This document shows positions 1-7,281 of a stretch of 64,000 bases of DNA, in pieces (positions within the stretch are counted from its first letter, which is position 1; the number at the start of each line of letters is the position of its first letter). The DNA is from JAPOXR01 sp965221815 (GTDB lineage Bacteria; Pseudomonadota; Alphaproteobacteria; Rhodobacterales; Rhodobacteraceae): contig OZ244915.1 of NCBI GenBank assembly GCA_965221815.1, positions 1,612,001 through 1,676,000 on the forward strand. The letters are read 5' to 3'. Made by a program: the position numbers and the translations under genes. The notes below the pieces were generated by a model that saw only the letters and a program-made list of their open reading frames with translations, was not told the DNA's origin and searched no databases.

Positions 1-75
1 GTCATCAGGACTCCGAAGACCTCGCATTGTCAATGGATAGACAATTCACGTGCCCGCCAGATGAGAACCACTCCC
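1..75. repeat. Diverged direct repeat, copy 1
   Basis: By eye this segment aligns without gaps to 1918-1992, with about 58 of 75 positions identical. Both copies contain the stretch AATTCACG, one variable base, then GCCCGCCAGA. On the minus strand, copy 2 is the 5' end of a broken reading frame, so the repeat probably represents the upstream and start region of a mobile or multicopy gene. The partner gene of copy 1 would lie left of the window. The HepT/MntA pair lies between the two copies. Confidence 0.5.
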
Positions 76-158
76 CATGTCATCCTATCATCCAGGGTGG
101 TTTCTGCCAGGTTGAGAAAATCATCGTCGTCCGAACCTGATTTGGGTTTGACTGCAGG

Positions 159-518
159 TTACGGGGTGGACTTATGCTCTTCAGACGGACGTGGAGAAGA
201 CAGTTCGGAGAGCAGTGTGCCAATAATTCGGCTCAGTTGAGGAATATCTTTGACCGCCGTATCCCAGATAGCCGCATGGTCTATCTGATGGGACACATGA
301 GTCAGCCGATTGCGTAGACCTATCGCCTTGCGCAAATCGGGGATCTTTTCCGCCAGATCGGGTGCGACAGAATCGAGCTGGTTTCGTGCCTCGCCAATAA
401 TAATGAGTCTGCGTTCAACGGAATCCTGTTTTTCCCTGTTGGCAAGGTCGGCGTCAAATTCCAGCCCCGCTGTAGATTCCTTGATTGCTTCAACACACTC
501 TTCCACATCGGTCAGCAC
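159..518 (-). CDS. hepT: HepT-like HEPN RNase toxin (DUF86), with altered Tyr in the RX4HXY motif
   Basis: A 119-residue all-helical HEPN protein of the DUF86/HepT type. It would act as a ribonuclease toxin and is encoded directly downstream of its nucleotidyltransferase partner. The HEPN active-site motif is visible as R69-N-x3-H74 (RNRLTH). In characterised HepT proteins the motif is RX4HXY, and the final Tyr is the residue the MntA partner modifies with AMP. Here position 76 is Ser (sequence HVSHQID), so the usual acceptor is absent. Translation starts at GTG 518, since no other in-frame start lies between it and the mntA stop; the gap is about 21 nt. Family identity is fairly sure; toxicity is inferred. 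Confidence 0.75.
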   Translation of the reverse strand: MLTDVEECVEAIKESTAGLEFDADLANREKQDSVERRLIIIGEARNQLDSVAPDLAEKIPDLRKAIGLRNRLTHVSHQIDHAAIWDTAVKDIPQLSRIIGTLLSELSSPRPSEEHKSTP

Positions 519-539
519 AGACTTGGCATCACGACTCCA

Positions 540-851
540 TCACGACTCATAGACAAGTTCCCGTGACTCGTTGATCGCCGCGCGAAAATAGTGATTCTTT
601 ATCCCACCCTCAGTGAGAAGATCGACCTTGCGGCCCAGTATGGATTCCAAGTCAAATGCCAACCCGAAGTAACGCCGTGCAACTCCTGGCAAAAGGGGCG
701 GGAGGAACTCAACAAGAAAATCGGCATCACTCGTCTCTGGATCGAAATCCGTGCCGCGTGCAGCCGAACCGAAAACTTCCAGGCGGGACGCCCGATGTTT
801 CCGGCAAACCGATACGATCTCGCTTTTTTTGTCCAGGATGGCATGATGCAC
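540..851 (-). CDS. mntA: MntA-like minimal nucleotidyltransferase antitoxin
   Basis: A 103-residue minimal nucleotidyltransferase, the antitoxin half of the HEPN-MNT pair. The polymerase-beta type signature is visible: GSAARG at residues 28-33 followed by S41-D42-x-D44 and FLVEF, giving the metal-binding Asp pair. In this family the enzyme transfers AMP to the HepT toxin and silences it. The GTG at 851 is preferred as start because a GGAGGT Shine-Dalgarno sequence (859-864 on the plus strand, read in reverse) lies 7 nt upstream; an ATG at 869 in the same frame would place this SD inside the gene. It is followed by hepT in the same operon. Confidence 0.75.
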   Translation of the reverse strand: MHHAILDKKSEIVSVCRKHRASRLEVFGSAARGTDFDPETSDADFLVEFLPPLLPGVARRYFGLAFDLESILGRKVDLLTEGGIKNHYFRAAINESRELVYES

Positions 852-959
852 GCGTTTCACCTCCCGCATGAGTGAACACCGCCGCAAAATATCACATCCT
901 GCCGATGATTCCAGCATCGTTGCCGATTCGGGCGTGATTCCCCTCTGGTTGGGTTTGGA

Positions 960-1259
960 TCACGGTTGATTCCGGATGGGTGGCATCCGGCGATCAAGCC
1001 CCTGGGCAAAAGACGTACGATTGGCGCTGGCCCAGAGATGGGCATGGGCGTGTCGCCGTCTGTGGATCAGTTGGGCCCAGACGTTGTCAAAGCGTCCCGA
1101 TTTGAGCCGGGCCCAGAAGGTGAGAACGCCCTGGCCCCTAACACGACCCCATCTCTGGCCACTGCGCTTGAGCCGGGTGTTGACGATCATTGTGTCCGCC
1201 GCCTCGACAGCACAGCTGCCTATGGGGGCACCCGCATCGCGGGCCTCCCGATAACGCAT
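960..1259 (-). pseudogene. C-terminal relic of an ISKra4-like transposase
   Basis: The minus-strand frame holds about 80 residues resembling the C-terminal end of ISKra4-type transposases: PIGSCAVEAAD, then TRLKRSGQRWG, GQGVLTF, and LKSGRFDNVW. The same region of the intact ISKra4 transposase at 3554-5077 reads CGSGLVEGGC, DRLKKSGSRWS and GANAIM, so the two are distant relatives. There is no catalytic core upstream in this frame. It is a remnant of an older insertion. The longer antisense plus-strand frame here has no recognisable content. Confidence 0.55.
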
Positions 1260-1262
1260 CCG

Positions 1263-1950
1263 CTAGCGGTGACTGCGGACAATGCCGATTGCGACGGTGA
1301 TCCCGCTGTGTCCTGTGTTCTGTCGCCGGAGATCACACAGCGCATCGATCACCGAGCCCCCGCAATGGGGATCATCTGTCAGGATGGCCTTGTGTGTGTC
1401 GAACCCTGCCGTGCTCCTGGCGCTCTCGGCCCCCGCAGCGGCATCGGCAGCGGCCTTGAGAGAGGGGTCGGCCGGCCCGACATCGACCCGCCGGATATCC
1501 GGGTCAAACTCTCCAGACAAGTCCCGTTGTCCCTGGCCCCATCGACGATGACGACACTCTTCAGCTCCCGGCCCAACGCGACTGCATCGCGCAGATCGAT
1601 CTCCGCCTGATGCGGATCCTCCCGAAACAGGCGGGCCAAGTCATCCACGCGACCCGTGTCCGGCCACTGCGCAGCGACCGTCTGCACTGTGTCCGCGACC
1701 CGCTGTCGCGCCCGATCCCTGTCCCGATCGGTCTTGGCAACAGCATTTTCAGAGTGGCAATGAATCCGCCGCGTGTTCCGTCTCAGAGATCTCCATGAGG
1801 GAAAGTATTCATGCGGGAACACGCGACCCGATCCGACCGACACACCCAACAACTCCACCCTGATCGAGTCCCATTCCGCGATTTTTCCAAAAATTCCGCC
1901 ACATCACCCAAACGCCCGCCATCAGGATCCCCAAAACCACACGTTTTCAA
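1263..1950 (-). pseudogene. Frameshifted gene of unknown function, probably mobile-element derived
   Basis: Two minus-strand frames run one into the other. The upstream one (about 1950 to 1500) can be read back past its first start codon with open sequence containing GDPDGGRLGDVAEFLEK and VVIVDGA. It loses register near 1520, where the second frame (SGEFDPDIRRVDVG onward, to 1263) takes over. This looks like one gene with at least one frameshift. I do not recognise the family. It abuts the ISKra4-like relic and its 5' end lies in the 75-bp repeat shared with position 1, both of which suggest a decayed mobile element. Confidence 0.35.
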
Positions 1951-1992
1951 CAGATTGAAAATTCACGCGCCCGCCAGACGCGCACCACTCCC
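1918..1992. repeat. Diverged direct repeat, copy 2
   Basis: Second copy of the 75-bp repeat at 1-75, about 77 percent identical without gaps. It overlaps the 5' part of the frameshifted minus-strand gene and includes an AT-rich stretch (TTTTCAAC, AGATTGAAAA) that could serve as its promoter. Confidence 0.5.
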
Positions 1993-2130
1993 TCCCGTCA
2001 AAGGTTCAACCGGCATATTGCGAGATGGATTTGCCAAGCCATCAAACAGACCATAAATCTGCTTGCCCTTCACGCGGCTTTGTTCCAACTGGAAAGTCAG
2101 GACATCAGGTCATTATGGAGATCCATTGCG

Positions 2131-2955
2131 TTGAACTATCGCGGATTCTCATTGCAGGAACTGACGCTCGAATATTCACCGCGTGCAACCGTCGGTGGTG
2201 ACTTTGCGCATTATCTGGAAGCCTACGCGGCACTGAGTGCGGCGGCGCGTCATCAGTTGTCCGTGCGGGAAAATCTCCCCTACGGTCAGGCGCCGCAGCA
2301 GATTCTGGATTATTTTGATGGCCCCGATAACAGCGCACCGCTCCATATCTTCATTCATGGCGGCTACTGGCAGGCACTCGACCAGCGCGTCTCATCGGGC
2401 ATGGCCCCGGGAATCGTCGAAGACGGTTTCGCCTTTGCCACGCTCAATTATACATTGGCACCGCAAGGTCGGATTGGCGACATGGTTGACGAATGCCGAT
2501 CAGCGCTCGACTGGCTCAGCCAAAATACAAAAGAACTGGGGTTCGACCCATCACAGGTCATCCTTTCAGGACATAGTGCCGGCGCGCATCTCGTGGCCAT
2601 GATATTGAGCCTTTACGGGAATCGATTTGGCAATGGTAACCTCTGCGTGACCGACGCAATTCTCATCAGCGGTGTCTATGATCTTGAGCCCATTGCACTG
2701 GTTCCGGTGAACGATGCGTTGCAACTCACGGCGCAGGAAATTGATGAATTATCACCTGTTTTCCATCAGTTTCCTGAATCTGTCCGGGTTCGCGTCACAG
2801 CTGGCGAGGGTGATACCGGTGAGTTCATTCGCCAGAGTCGAGACTATGCCGAGCGACTTCGCAAGGATCATCGCCATGTGACGTTTGACCTGCAACGGGG
2901 GCGACACCATTATGACATCATCATGCGCCGTGAGACGTTTCAAATGAAGCCTTGA
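2131..2955 (+). CDS. Alpha/beta hydrolase, arylformamidase (kynurenine formamidase)-like
   Basis: A cytoplasmic alpha/beta hydrolase of about 274 residues. The oxyanion-hole motif HGGYW (residues 76-80) and the nucleophile elbow GHSAGAH (Ser about 149) match the arylformamidase branch of the esterase/lipase family, which hydrolyses N-formyl or carbamoyl-type substrates. The late His of the triad is probably in GRHHYD near the C-terminus. The open frame extends back to a TTG at 2080. The TTG at 2131 is preferred because GGAG (2117-2120) lies 10 nt upstream and the protein then begins with NYRG, as is common in this family. It stands alone between transposase relics and tRNA-Ser, so its substrate cannot be guessed from context. 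Confidence 0.75.
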   Translation: MNYRGFSLQELTLEYSPRATVGGDFAHYLEAYAALSAAARHQLSVRENLPYGQAPQQILDYFDGPDNSAPLHIFIHGGYWQALDQRVSSGMAPGIVEDGFAFATLNYTLAPQGRIGDMVDECRSALDWLSQNTKELGFDPSQVILSGHSAGAHLVAMILSLYGNRFGNGNLCVTDAILISGVYDLEPIALVPVNDALQLTAQEIDELSPVFHQFPESVRVRVTAGEGDTGEFIRQSRDYAERLRKDHRHVTFDLQRGRHHYDIIMRRETFQMKP

Positions 2956-3255
2956 CATTGAGTTGCGCCACCTTGTTTCCGGCAAGTTGAACACGTTTTG
3001 TGGCCAGACCAGCCGCTCAAGATATCACCAAATTTGTGACATGTAGCCGTTGGCAATGGCGCAGATCTGTCAGACCCAAATGCCCGCGCGGAACCTCGTG
3101 CGGCGAAGCGGTGTCGTCGGAGAGACAACTGTGTGTTCCGCGCAAATCATGTCGACCCATCAAGGCGGTGTCCAACCATCACCACTGAAGCGGCTGTCAA
3201 AACAGATGCTCTGGTGAAAATACAGACTTCATATCATATATTTACAAGAAAAATA

Positions 3256-3345
3256 TGGCGGAGGCGGTGGGATTCGAACCCACGAGACAGTTTCCCGCCT
3301 ACTCCCTTAGCAGGGGAGCGCCTTCGACCACTCGGCCACGCCTCC
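3256..3345 (-). tRNA. tRNA-Ser (anticodon GCU)
   Basis: The minus strand folds as a class II tRNA. The acceptor stem GGAGGCG pairs with CGCCTCC, the anticodon stem and loop carry GCT, a long variable arm is present, the T-arm GGTTCGAATCC is intact, and CCA is encoded at the 3' end. Length is 90 nt including CCA. The anticodon reads AGC/AGU serine codons. An ISKra4 element lies about 190 bp away, but no direct repeat of the tRNA 3' end was seen nearby. Confidence 0.95.
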
Positions 3346-3531
3346 TGATCCGTTCATAACGCAACTTGTCTGACTGAAACAAGTTGAACAATGACTCGTA
3401 ACTCATCGGAGTCAATCCCCTTATGCACACGATCATGGACCATAATCCACCATCACAAGCCTGTGACACCCCATGGCAACAAGCCGTACCGGATGTCATG
3501 GTGACATGCGAAACGCGATCCTGCCCTTGTT

Positions 3532-5266
3532 GGGTGCGGCTCAGATTTGTGGCTCATGCTGCAGCGCGCCAGTGGAAGAAGTCGGCGACCCGGTTGTTCA
3601 TCTGGCAGCACCGGATAGCCATGATTGCGTTGGCGCCGTCAACGGACCAGCGGCTGCCGCTTTTTTTGAGTCGATCGACTACAACGGTCCGGCAGCCGCC
3701 TTCGACGAGGCCGCTGCCGCAGGGGAGACCCTGCCGTGTATAGACATCGTAGCGCATGCGGTGCAGGTTGGGTCTGCAATAATTCACGAACGCCCTGATC
3801 GCGGGTGAGCTCTTGGCCAGTGTGGCAAGCGCCGCGAGGACCCGGGCTGCCTCACCGGCCTTGATCCGGGCTTTGATCCGGTCGAAAGTGGTCTGACGAC
3901 GCACGGGGTCTTCCAACGTCTCCTTCAGGGCCTCCTGAAGCCTTTCCAGGACATGGAACAGATCGAGCACGAAGGTCAGGTGCATGCCGGCGAAGACCGT
4001 GCGCATCGTCTTTTCGATCCAGGCGGCGCCATCGGACAGGATCACCGCCTCCGCGCTGTCCAGCACACCGCGCCGCTGCGCCTCCCGCCTCACGCGGGCG
4101 GCAAACTCGGACATCCCACCGGTGGTGGGAGCCCGGGCGCTGTCGATCACTGATGATTGGGTGATACTCCCGGCAACGGCCTTGATCCGGCCCTTGGGGT
4201 CAGGCGCCACTTCACAGATGCGCAGCAGCTTGGCTTCGCGCGTCCGGGCTGTGCCATCCGCCTGTTTGCCGGCGCGCCCGGCAAGTTCGGCAGGCCGGAT
4301 CGGCACGCCGGTCCCGTCAGCCGCCACCACCGGCCGGGTGGGAATCACCGCCGCCGGGGGGACATCCCTGCGCTCAAACGCGACCACTTCCCTGCCCAGC
4401 GCGCGGGCCAGCCTGTCAAACCGAGACCGGCTGACCCGGGTCCCGCTCAGCTCTTCAAGGAGCGTCACGGCGCGGCGACTGCCGACCTCCGCAGCGGCGG
4501 CCATGACCATCCGCTCGTAGCCCGGTGTTGTTGTCCGCCCCTCAAGACGCAACGCGGCGTCCAGCGGGAAGAGGCCGGTGCGACAGGCCGAACAGCGGTA
4601 ATGCCGCCGCGCCACCGTCACCTTGCCCAGGCGGGTCATAGAGGTCTTGGGACGTTTGTCTCCCCAGCGCGCCATACGGCCCCCGCAATGGGGGCAGTGC
4701 GGGGGATCAAGGGCGTCATCCCGGGCTTCAAGCAGCAGTCGCAATTGGGCCGCTGCCGCGACCAGCGCATCACCGCGCAGGGCGGTCTCGACGGCATCCA
4801 GATCAACCACTGTCGCGGCCAGTTCCTTCTCGAGCCGTGGCAGGAGATCAGGGGACCGCGCCGCGGACCCCTCATGCCCTGGCAACTCCGTCGTCGCCAT
4901 GCGGCGGCAGATCACCGTTCCATCGAAAATCCGGTATTCGAGGAAACCGTCCCCATCCTGGCGGATCAGCGGTCGGTTCAGCGCGGCCTCCGCGGCCGAC
5001 AGACTCCGCAAATACGCGACCACCTCTGGATGCCTGAACTCCTGCTTTTTGTCCCGCTCTTTATCTTGAACTGCCATCTGCCTGTGTCTCCTGACTGCCC
5101 TGTCGCCAAACCCAACCGGAGCCGTGATGCCGACTCTCCGTGTTCCTGTGGGCGGAAATGGACATAGATCGATACAGAGACCGATACAAACCCGCTCCGA
5201 CGGGCGCTGTCCGGATGTCAGGAAAAAGATCAGTCAGAGCATGTCCCACAAATCTGAGCCGCACCC
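3532..5266 (-). mobile_element. Complete ISKra4-family insertion sequence
   Basis: The ends are imperfect inverted repeats. The left end reads GGGTGCGGCTCAGATTTGTG from 3532, and the right end is its complement ending at 5266, with similarity continuing through CATGCT on each side. Between them lies one full-length transposase gene. No clear target-site duplication was found outside these points, and the terminal repeats may extend a few bases further (CCTTGTT on the left, CCTGCTCA on the right). The element sits 12 bp from the inverted repeat that flanks the first poly-C gene. Confidence 0.8.
3554..5077 (-). CDS. ISKra4-family transposase
   Basis: A 507-residue transposase that appears intact. 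It has a zinc-ribbon-like region (HCPHCGG and CSACRTG, residues about 126-168), a DDE-type core including VVAADGTG and VILSDGAAWIEK followed by VLDLFHVLE, and the C-terminal GSGLVEGGC and RLKKSGSRWS motifs. Start ATG 5077 follows an upstream region of about 190 bp inside the element. The long open frame on the opposite strand is a GC-rich antisense shadow. Confidence 0.9.
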   Translation of the reverse strand: MAVQDKERDKKQEFRHPEVVAYLRSLSAAEAALNRPLIRQDGDGFLEYRIFDGTVICRRMATTELPGHEGSAARSPDLLPRLEKELAATVVDLDAVETALRGDALVAAAAQLRLLLEARDDALDPPHCPHCGGRMARWGDKRPKTSMTRLGKVTVARRHYRCSACRTGLFPLDAALRLEGRTTTPGYERMVMAAAAEVGSRRAVTLLEELSGTRVSRSRFDRLARALGREVVAFERRDVPPAAVIPTRPVVAADGTGVPIRPAELAGRAGKQADGTARTREAKLLRICEVAPDPKGRIKAVAGSITQSSVIDSARAPTTGGMSEFAARVRREAQRRGVLDSAEAVILSDGAAWIEKTMRTVFAGMHLTFVLDLFHVLERLQEALKETLEDPVRRQTTFDRIKARIKAGEAARVLAALATLAKSSPAIRAFVNYCRPNLHRMRYDVYTRQGLPCGSGLVEGGCRTVVVDRLKKSGSRWSVDGANAIMAIRCCQMNNRVADFFHWRAAA

Positions 5267-5277
5267 TGAGCAGGGAG

Positions 5278-5295
5278 GTAGTGGGTCAGTTTGAA
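5278..5295 (+). repeat. 18-bp inverted repeat, left arm of cassette around first poly-C gene
   Basis: GTAGTGGGTCAGTTTGAA is repeated perfectly in inverted orientation at 6026-6043. The two arms bracket the first poly-C gene with its Shine-Dalgarno site, a 766-bp unit lacking any transposase. A related arm occurs at 6925-6940. Confidence 0.75.
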
Positions 5296-5363
5296 TTTCA
5301 TTCTTGCTTGACCGACGGCAAATGCAGTAGAGTGAGAGCCGTCACACAATTGGAGGATTCATT

Positions 5364-5971
5364 ATGAGAATAGGGCGCTTTACCCCCCCCCCCCCCTGAC
5401 ATTTCTGGCCACCGCCCTGCTGGCTCTGCTGATCATCCCAGGCCCGGCCGTACAGGCGCAGACCGCGTGCACCCCCACCACATGCACCCTCACGCTTGCA
5501 TCGGTCTCACCGGTCGTCGATGGCTGCGGCGTCCACGCCACACCCGGCCGCATGATACTGACCCTTAAGTCCAACGGCGGAGACAAGAACTGGCCAACCC
5601 TACATGACCTGACGGGAGGCCATGAATATCGCAGCGGTCCGGGTGATACATTCACCGACCTTGAGTGGCGCACCCCGTTGGTCAACAATAACCGATGGAC
5701 TCTGCCTACTGGTGACTTTTTGGGCTTTGCCTCCAGGAGAGATGGTACGCACATCCTCGAGGTCCGCCCCAGGGCCGGCGCCCATATCTGGTCCAACCGC
5801 CAACGCGACAATCCCAACCAGGGCCCCGGCGAGCTGGTGGTGAAGACCTTTGTTCCAAAAGGGAACCGCTCCCAGTACACGCATCAAGGCAGCGCCTACT
5901 TCCTGTTCATGGGCGGCAAGGGCTGTGCGCGCGTCAACGAAGGGGGAGAGAAGATCGGCGGCATTCAGTAG
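5364..5971 (+). CDS. Putative phase-variable secreted protein A (poly-C in signal peptide, OFF as sequenced)
   Basis: ATG 5364 has a strong Shine-Dalgarno sequence (GGAGGA, 5352-5357, spacing 6). The first codons read MRIGRFT and then enter a run of 14 C (5383-5396). At this length the frame hits TGA at 5397. With 15 or 12 C it continues as LTFLATALLALLIIP, AVQAQ, a typical Sec signal peptide, and then a mature domain to TAG 5971, about 202 residues in all. The mature part has four Cys, SPVVDGCG, EVRPRAGAHIWSN, NPNQGPGEL and YFLFMGGKGCARVNEGG. It is clearly paralogous to the gene at 6126-6753. I recognise no family. The function is unknown; an exported, disulfide-bonded protein with switchable expression is inferred. 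Confidence 0.75.
5383..5396 (+). repeat. Poly-C tract, 14 C
   Basis: Homopolymer within codons 7-11 of secreted protein A. With 14 C the frame ends at TGA 5397; lengths of 12 or 15 would be in frame with the signal peptide. Confidence 0.9.
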
Positions 5972-6025
5972 CGCGACCGGCTCAGCCGAACGACTTGCTG
6001 AAGGTCGCCGGAAAATTCCGAACAT

Positions 6026-6043
6026 TTCAAACTGACCCACTAC
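6026..6043 (-). repeat. 18-bp inverted repeat, right arm
   Basis: Perfect inverted copy of 5278-5295, located 55 bp after the stop of secreted protein A. The sequence just before it (GAAAATTCCGAACATTTCAAAC) resembles that preceding the related arm after the second paralogue (GAAAACCCCGAAGATTTCAAAC), so the 3' flanks of both genes share an origin. Confidence 0.75.
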
Positions 6044-6125
6044 CAGCAGGGACACCCCCTTGCTTTCTGAACGCACATCGGATAAGGTCAACGCGGGTTT
6101 AACTCTTGATCTGGAGGATACCATC

Positions 6126-6753
6126 ATGAGACACTTGCCCCCCCCCCCCCCCCCTTGACCACCTGACGGCTGGTCTGGCCGCCGCGCTGGTGGCCGCGGC
6201 CCTCGCCCTGCCCACGGCGGTGCAGGCGCAGACACCGCCCAGTTGCTGGTCGGGCATCTGCACCGTCTCGCTTGCCAATGCTGGCAGCCCCGTCGTCGAT
6301 GGCTGCGGCGACCACGCCACGCCGGGCCGCATGAAGCTGATCCTGTCGTCCACCAATCCCAATGTGACGCGGCAGAGCTTCAATATCAACATAGGACAGA
6401 TTGCCTCACAAAATGATTTCAACTCCACCTTCAACGACTGGGAGTGGCGAACTGCGGGCCTCGGCGGCAACCGATGGCGTAACCCGGATTCGATAAACAA
6501 AATAAATTTCTCCGGCGGCGTGCTCGGCGACAACATCATCGAGGTGCGGCCCAAGGCCGGCGCCCACATCTGGAGCAACCGCAATCCCAACAATCCCAAC
6601 CAGGGCCCCGGCGAGCTGGTGATCCCGGTCTTCAGCCCGCCAGTGAACACGAGTCAGTGGACGGAAGACGGCAGCGCCTACTTCCTGTTCATGGGCGGCA
6701 AGGGCTGCGCGCGGGTCAATGAGGGCGGCGGATTGCTCGGCGGCAACCAGTAA
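6126..6753 (+). CDS. Putative phase-variable secreted protein B (paralogue of A, OFF as sequenced)
   Basis: ATG 6126 follows GGAGGA (6113-6118, spacing 7). After MRHL comes a run of 17 C (6138-6154), and in this register translation ends at the TGA just after it. With 16 or 19 C the frame continues LDHLTAGLAAALVAAAL, ALPTAVQAQ (a Sec signal peptide) into a mature domain of about 175 residues ending at TAA 6753. Shared with protein A are four Cys, SPVVDGCG, HATPGRM, WEWRT, GAHIWSNR, NPNQGPGEL and YFLFMGGKGCARVNEGG. The two genes are tandem, 154 bp apart, and each has its own Shine-Dalgarno site. No known family was recognised. Confidence 0.75.
6138..6154 (+). repeat. Poly-C tract, 17 C
   Basis: Homopolymer directly after codon 4 of secreted protein B. 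The register N = 17 leads to TGA within two codons of the tract; N = 16 or 19 restores the signal peptide frame. Confidence 0.9.
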
Positions 6754-6892
6754 CGCGACCGAGACAGGGTGGGTCTGGCCGGCAAGAGGACGAATCGCCA
6801 GATGCCGCGCGAACCACTTCGCGCGGCATCTGGACCATGACAGGCAAACAAGACCGGACGTCTGTCTGAATTGCACGGGAAAACCCCGAAGA

Positions 6893-6940
6893 TTTCAAAC
6901 CGAGACACGGCCTTCGACTGGGTAGTGTCTCAGTTTGAAA
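6893..6940. repeat. Inverted repeat related to the cassette ends
   Basis: TTTCAAACCGAGACAC (6893-6908) faces GTGTCTCAGTTTGAAA (6925-6940), one mismatch, spacer 16 nt. The core TCAGTTTGAA is shared with the 18-bp repeats around secreted protein A. The left arm looks like the right end of the unit carrying protein B, and the right arm like the left end of a further unit preceding the small gene at 7027. As RNA it could also form a hairpin, but no T-run follows. Confidence 0.6.
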
Positions 6941-6984
6941 ATTGCTTGCATTTTCGTATGAAAATATAGCGATTGTGTTACATA

Positions 6985-7003
6985 GTATATAGATACTATA
7001 TAC
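6985..7003. promoter_or_regulatory. AT-rich palindrome, possible operator upstream of 7027 gene
   Basis: GTATATAG-ATA-CTATATAC is a perfect 8-bp inverted repeat with a 3-nt centre, 23 bp before the start codon of the next gene. Its position just upstream of the Shine-Dalgarno sequence suits a repressor operator. No promoter elements can be assigned with confidence. Confidence 0.4.
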
Positions 7004-7026
7004 CCACTCCATAGAAGGAGACAGAT

Positions 7027-7254
7027 ATGCCAATCGGACCGCAAGGCCAGAAACGCCCAGCCGACGTCGTTGGCTGTGCAGTTCATGTTGCGAAGATTGC
7101 AACGGGCGAGATCGAAGACACAATCAGCAAACCTCGTCAACCGCGTAAAGCCATTGGTGGACGGATCGGCGGTCATCGGCGGGCAGCGTCTCTGACACCC
7201 GAAAGACGGAGCGAGATCGCGTTAGCCGCGGCGCAAGCCAGATGGGAAGAGTGA
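7027..7254 (+). CDS. Small conserved basic protein of unknown function
   Basis: A 75-residue protein beginning MPIGPQGQKRPADVVG and ending with a Gly/Ala/Arg-rich tail (GGRIGGHRRAASLTPERR, then SEIALAAAQARW). Small proteins with this layout, an N-terminal KRPADVIG-like motif and a GGKARA...LTPERR...AAxARW tail, are widespread in proteobacteria, and I know no firm function. GAAGGAG lies 7 nt upstream of ATG 7027. The upstream region carries an AT-rich palindrome and a cassette-like inverted repeat. Confidence 0.65.
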   Translation: MPIGPQGQKRPADVVGCAVHVAKIATGEIEDTISKPRQPRKAIGGRIGGHRRAASLTPERRSEIALAAAQARWEE

Positions 7255-7281
7255 CTCCACTCGACGACGCCCCCCCTATCG

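Noticed and set aside
966..1610. 214-codon plus-strand frame
   Set aside because: Opposite to transposase-like and frameshifted minus-strand remnants; no recognisable motif or SD.
4157..5167. 336-codon plus-strand frame
   Set aside because: It is antisense to the intact ISKra4 transposase, with no recognisable domain; a GC-driven shadow.
3256..5266. Integrative element at tRNA-Ser
   Set aside because: No integrase and no repeat of the tRNA 3' end was found; the nearby element is a simple ISKra4 insertion.
7270..7276. Run of seven C as a further phase-variation tract
   Set aside because: It lies between two stop codons of convergent genes, is short, and cannot alter a reading frame or an obvious promoter spacing.
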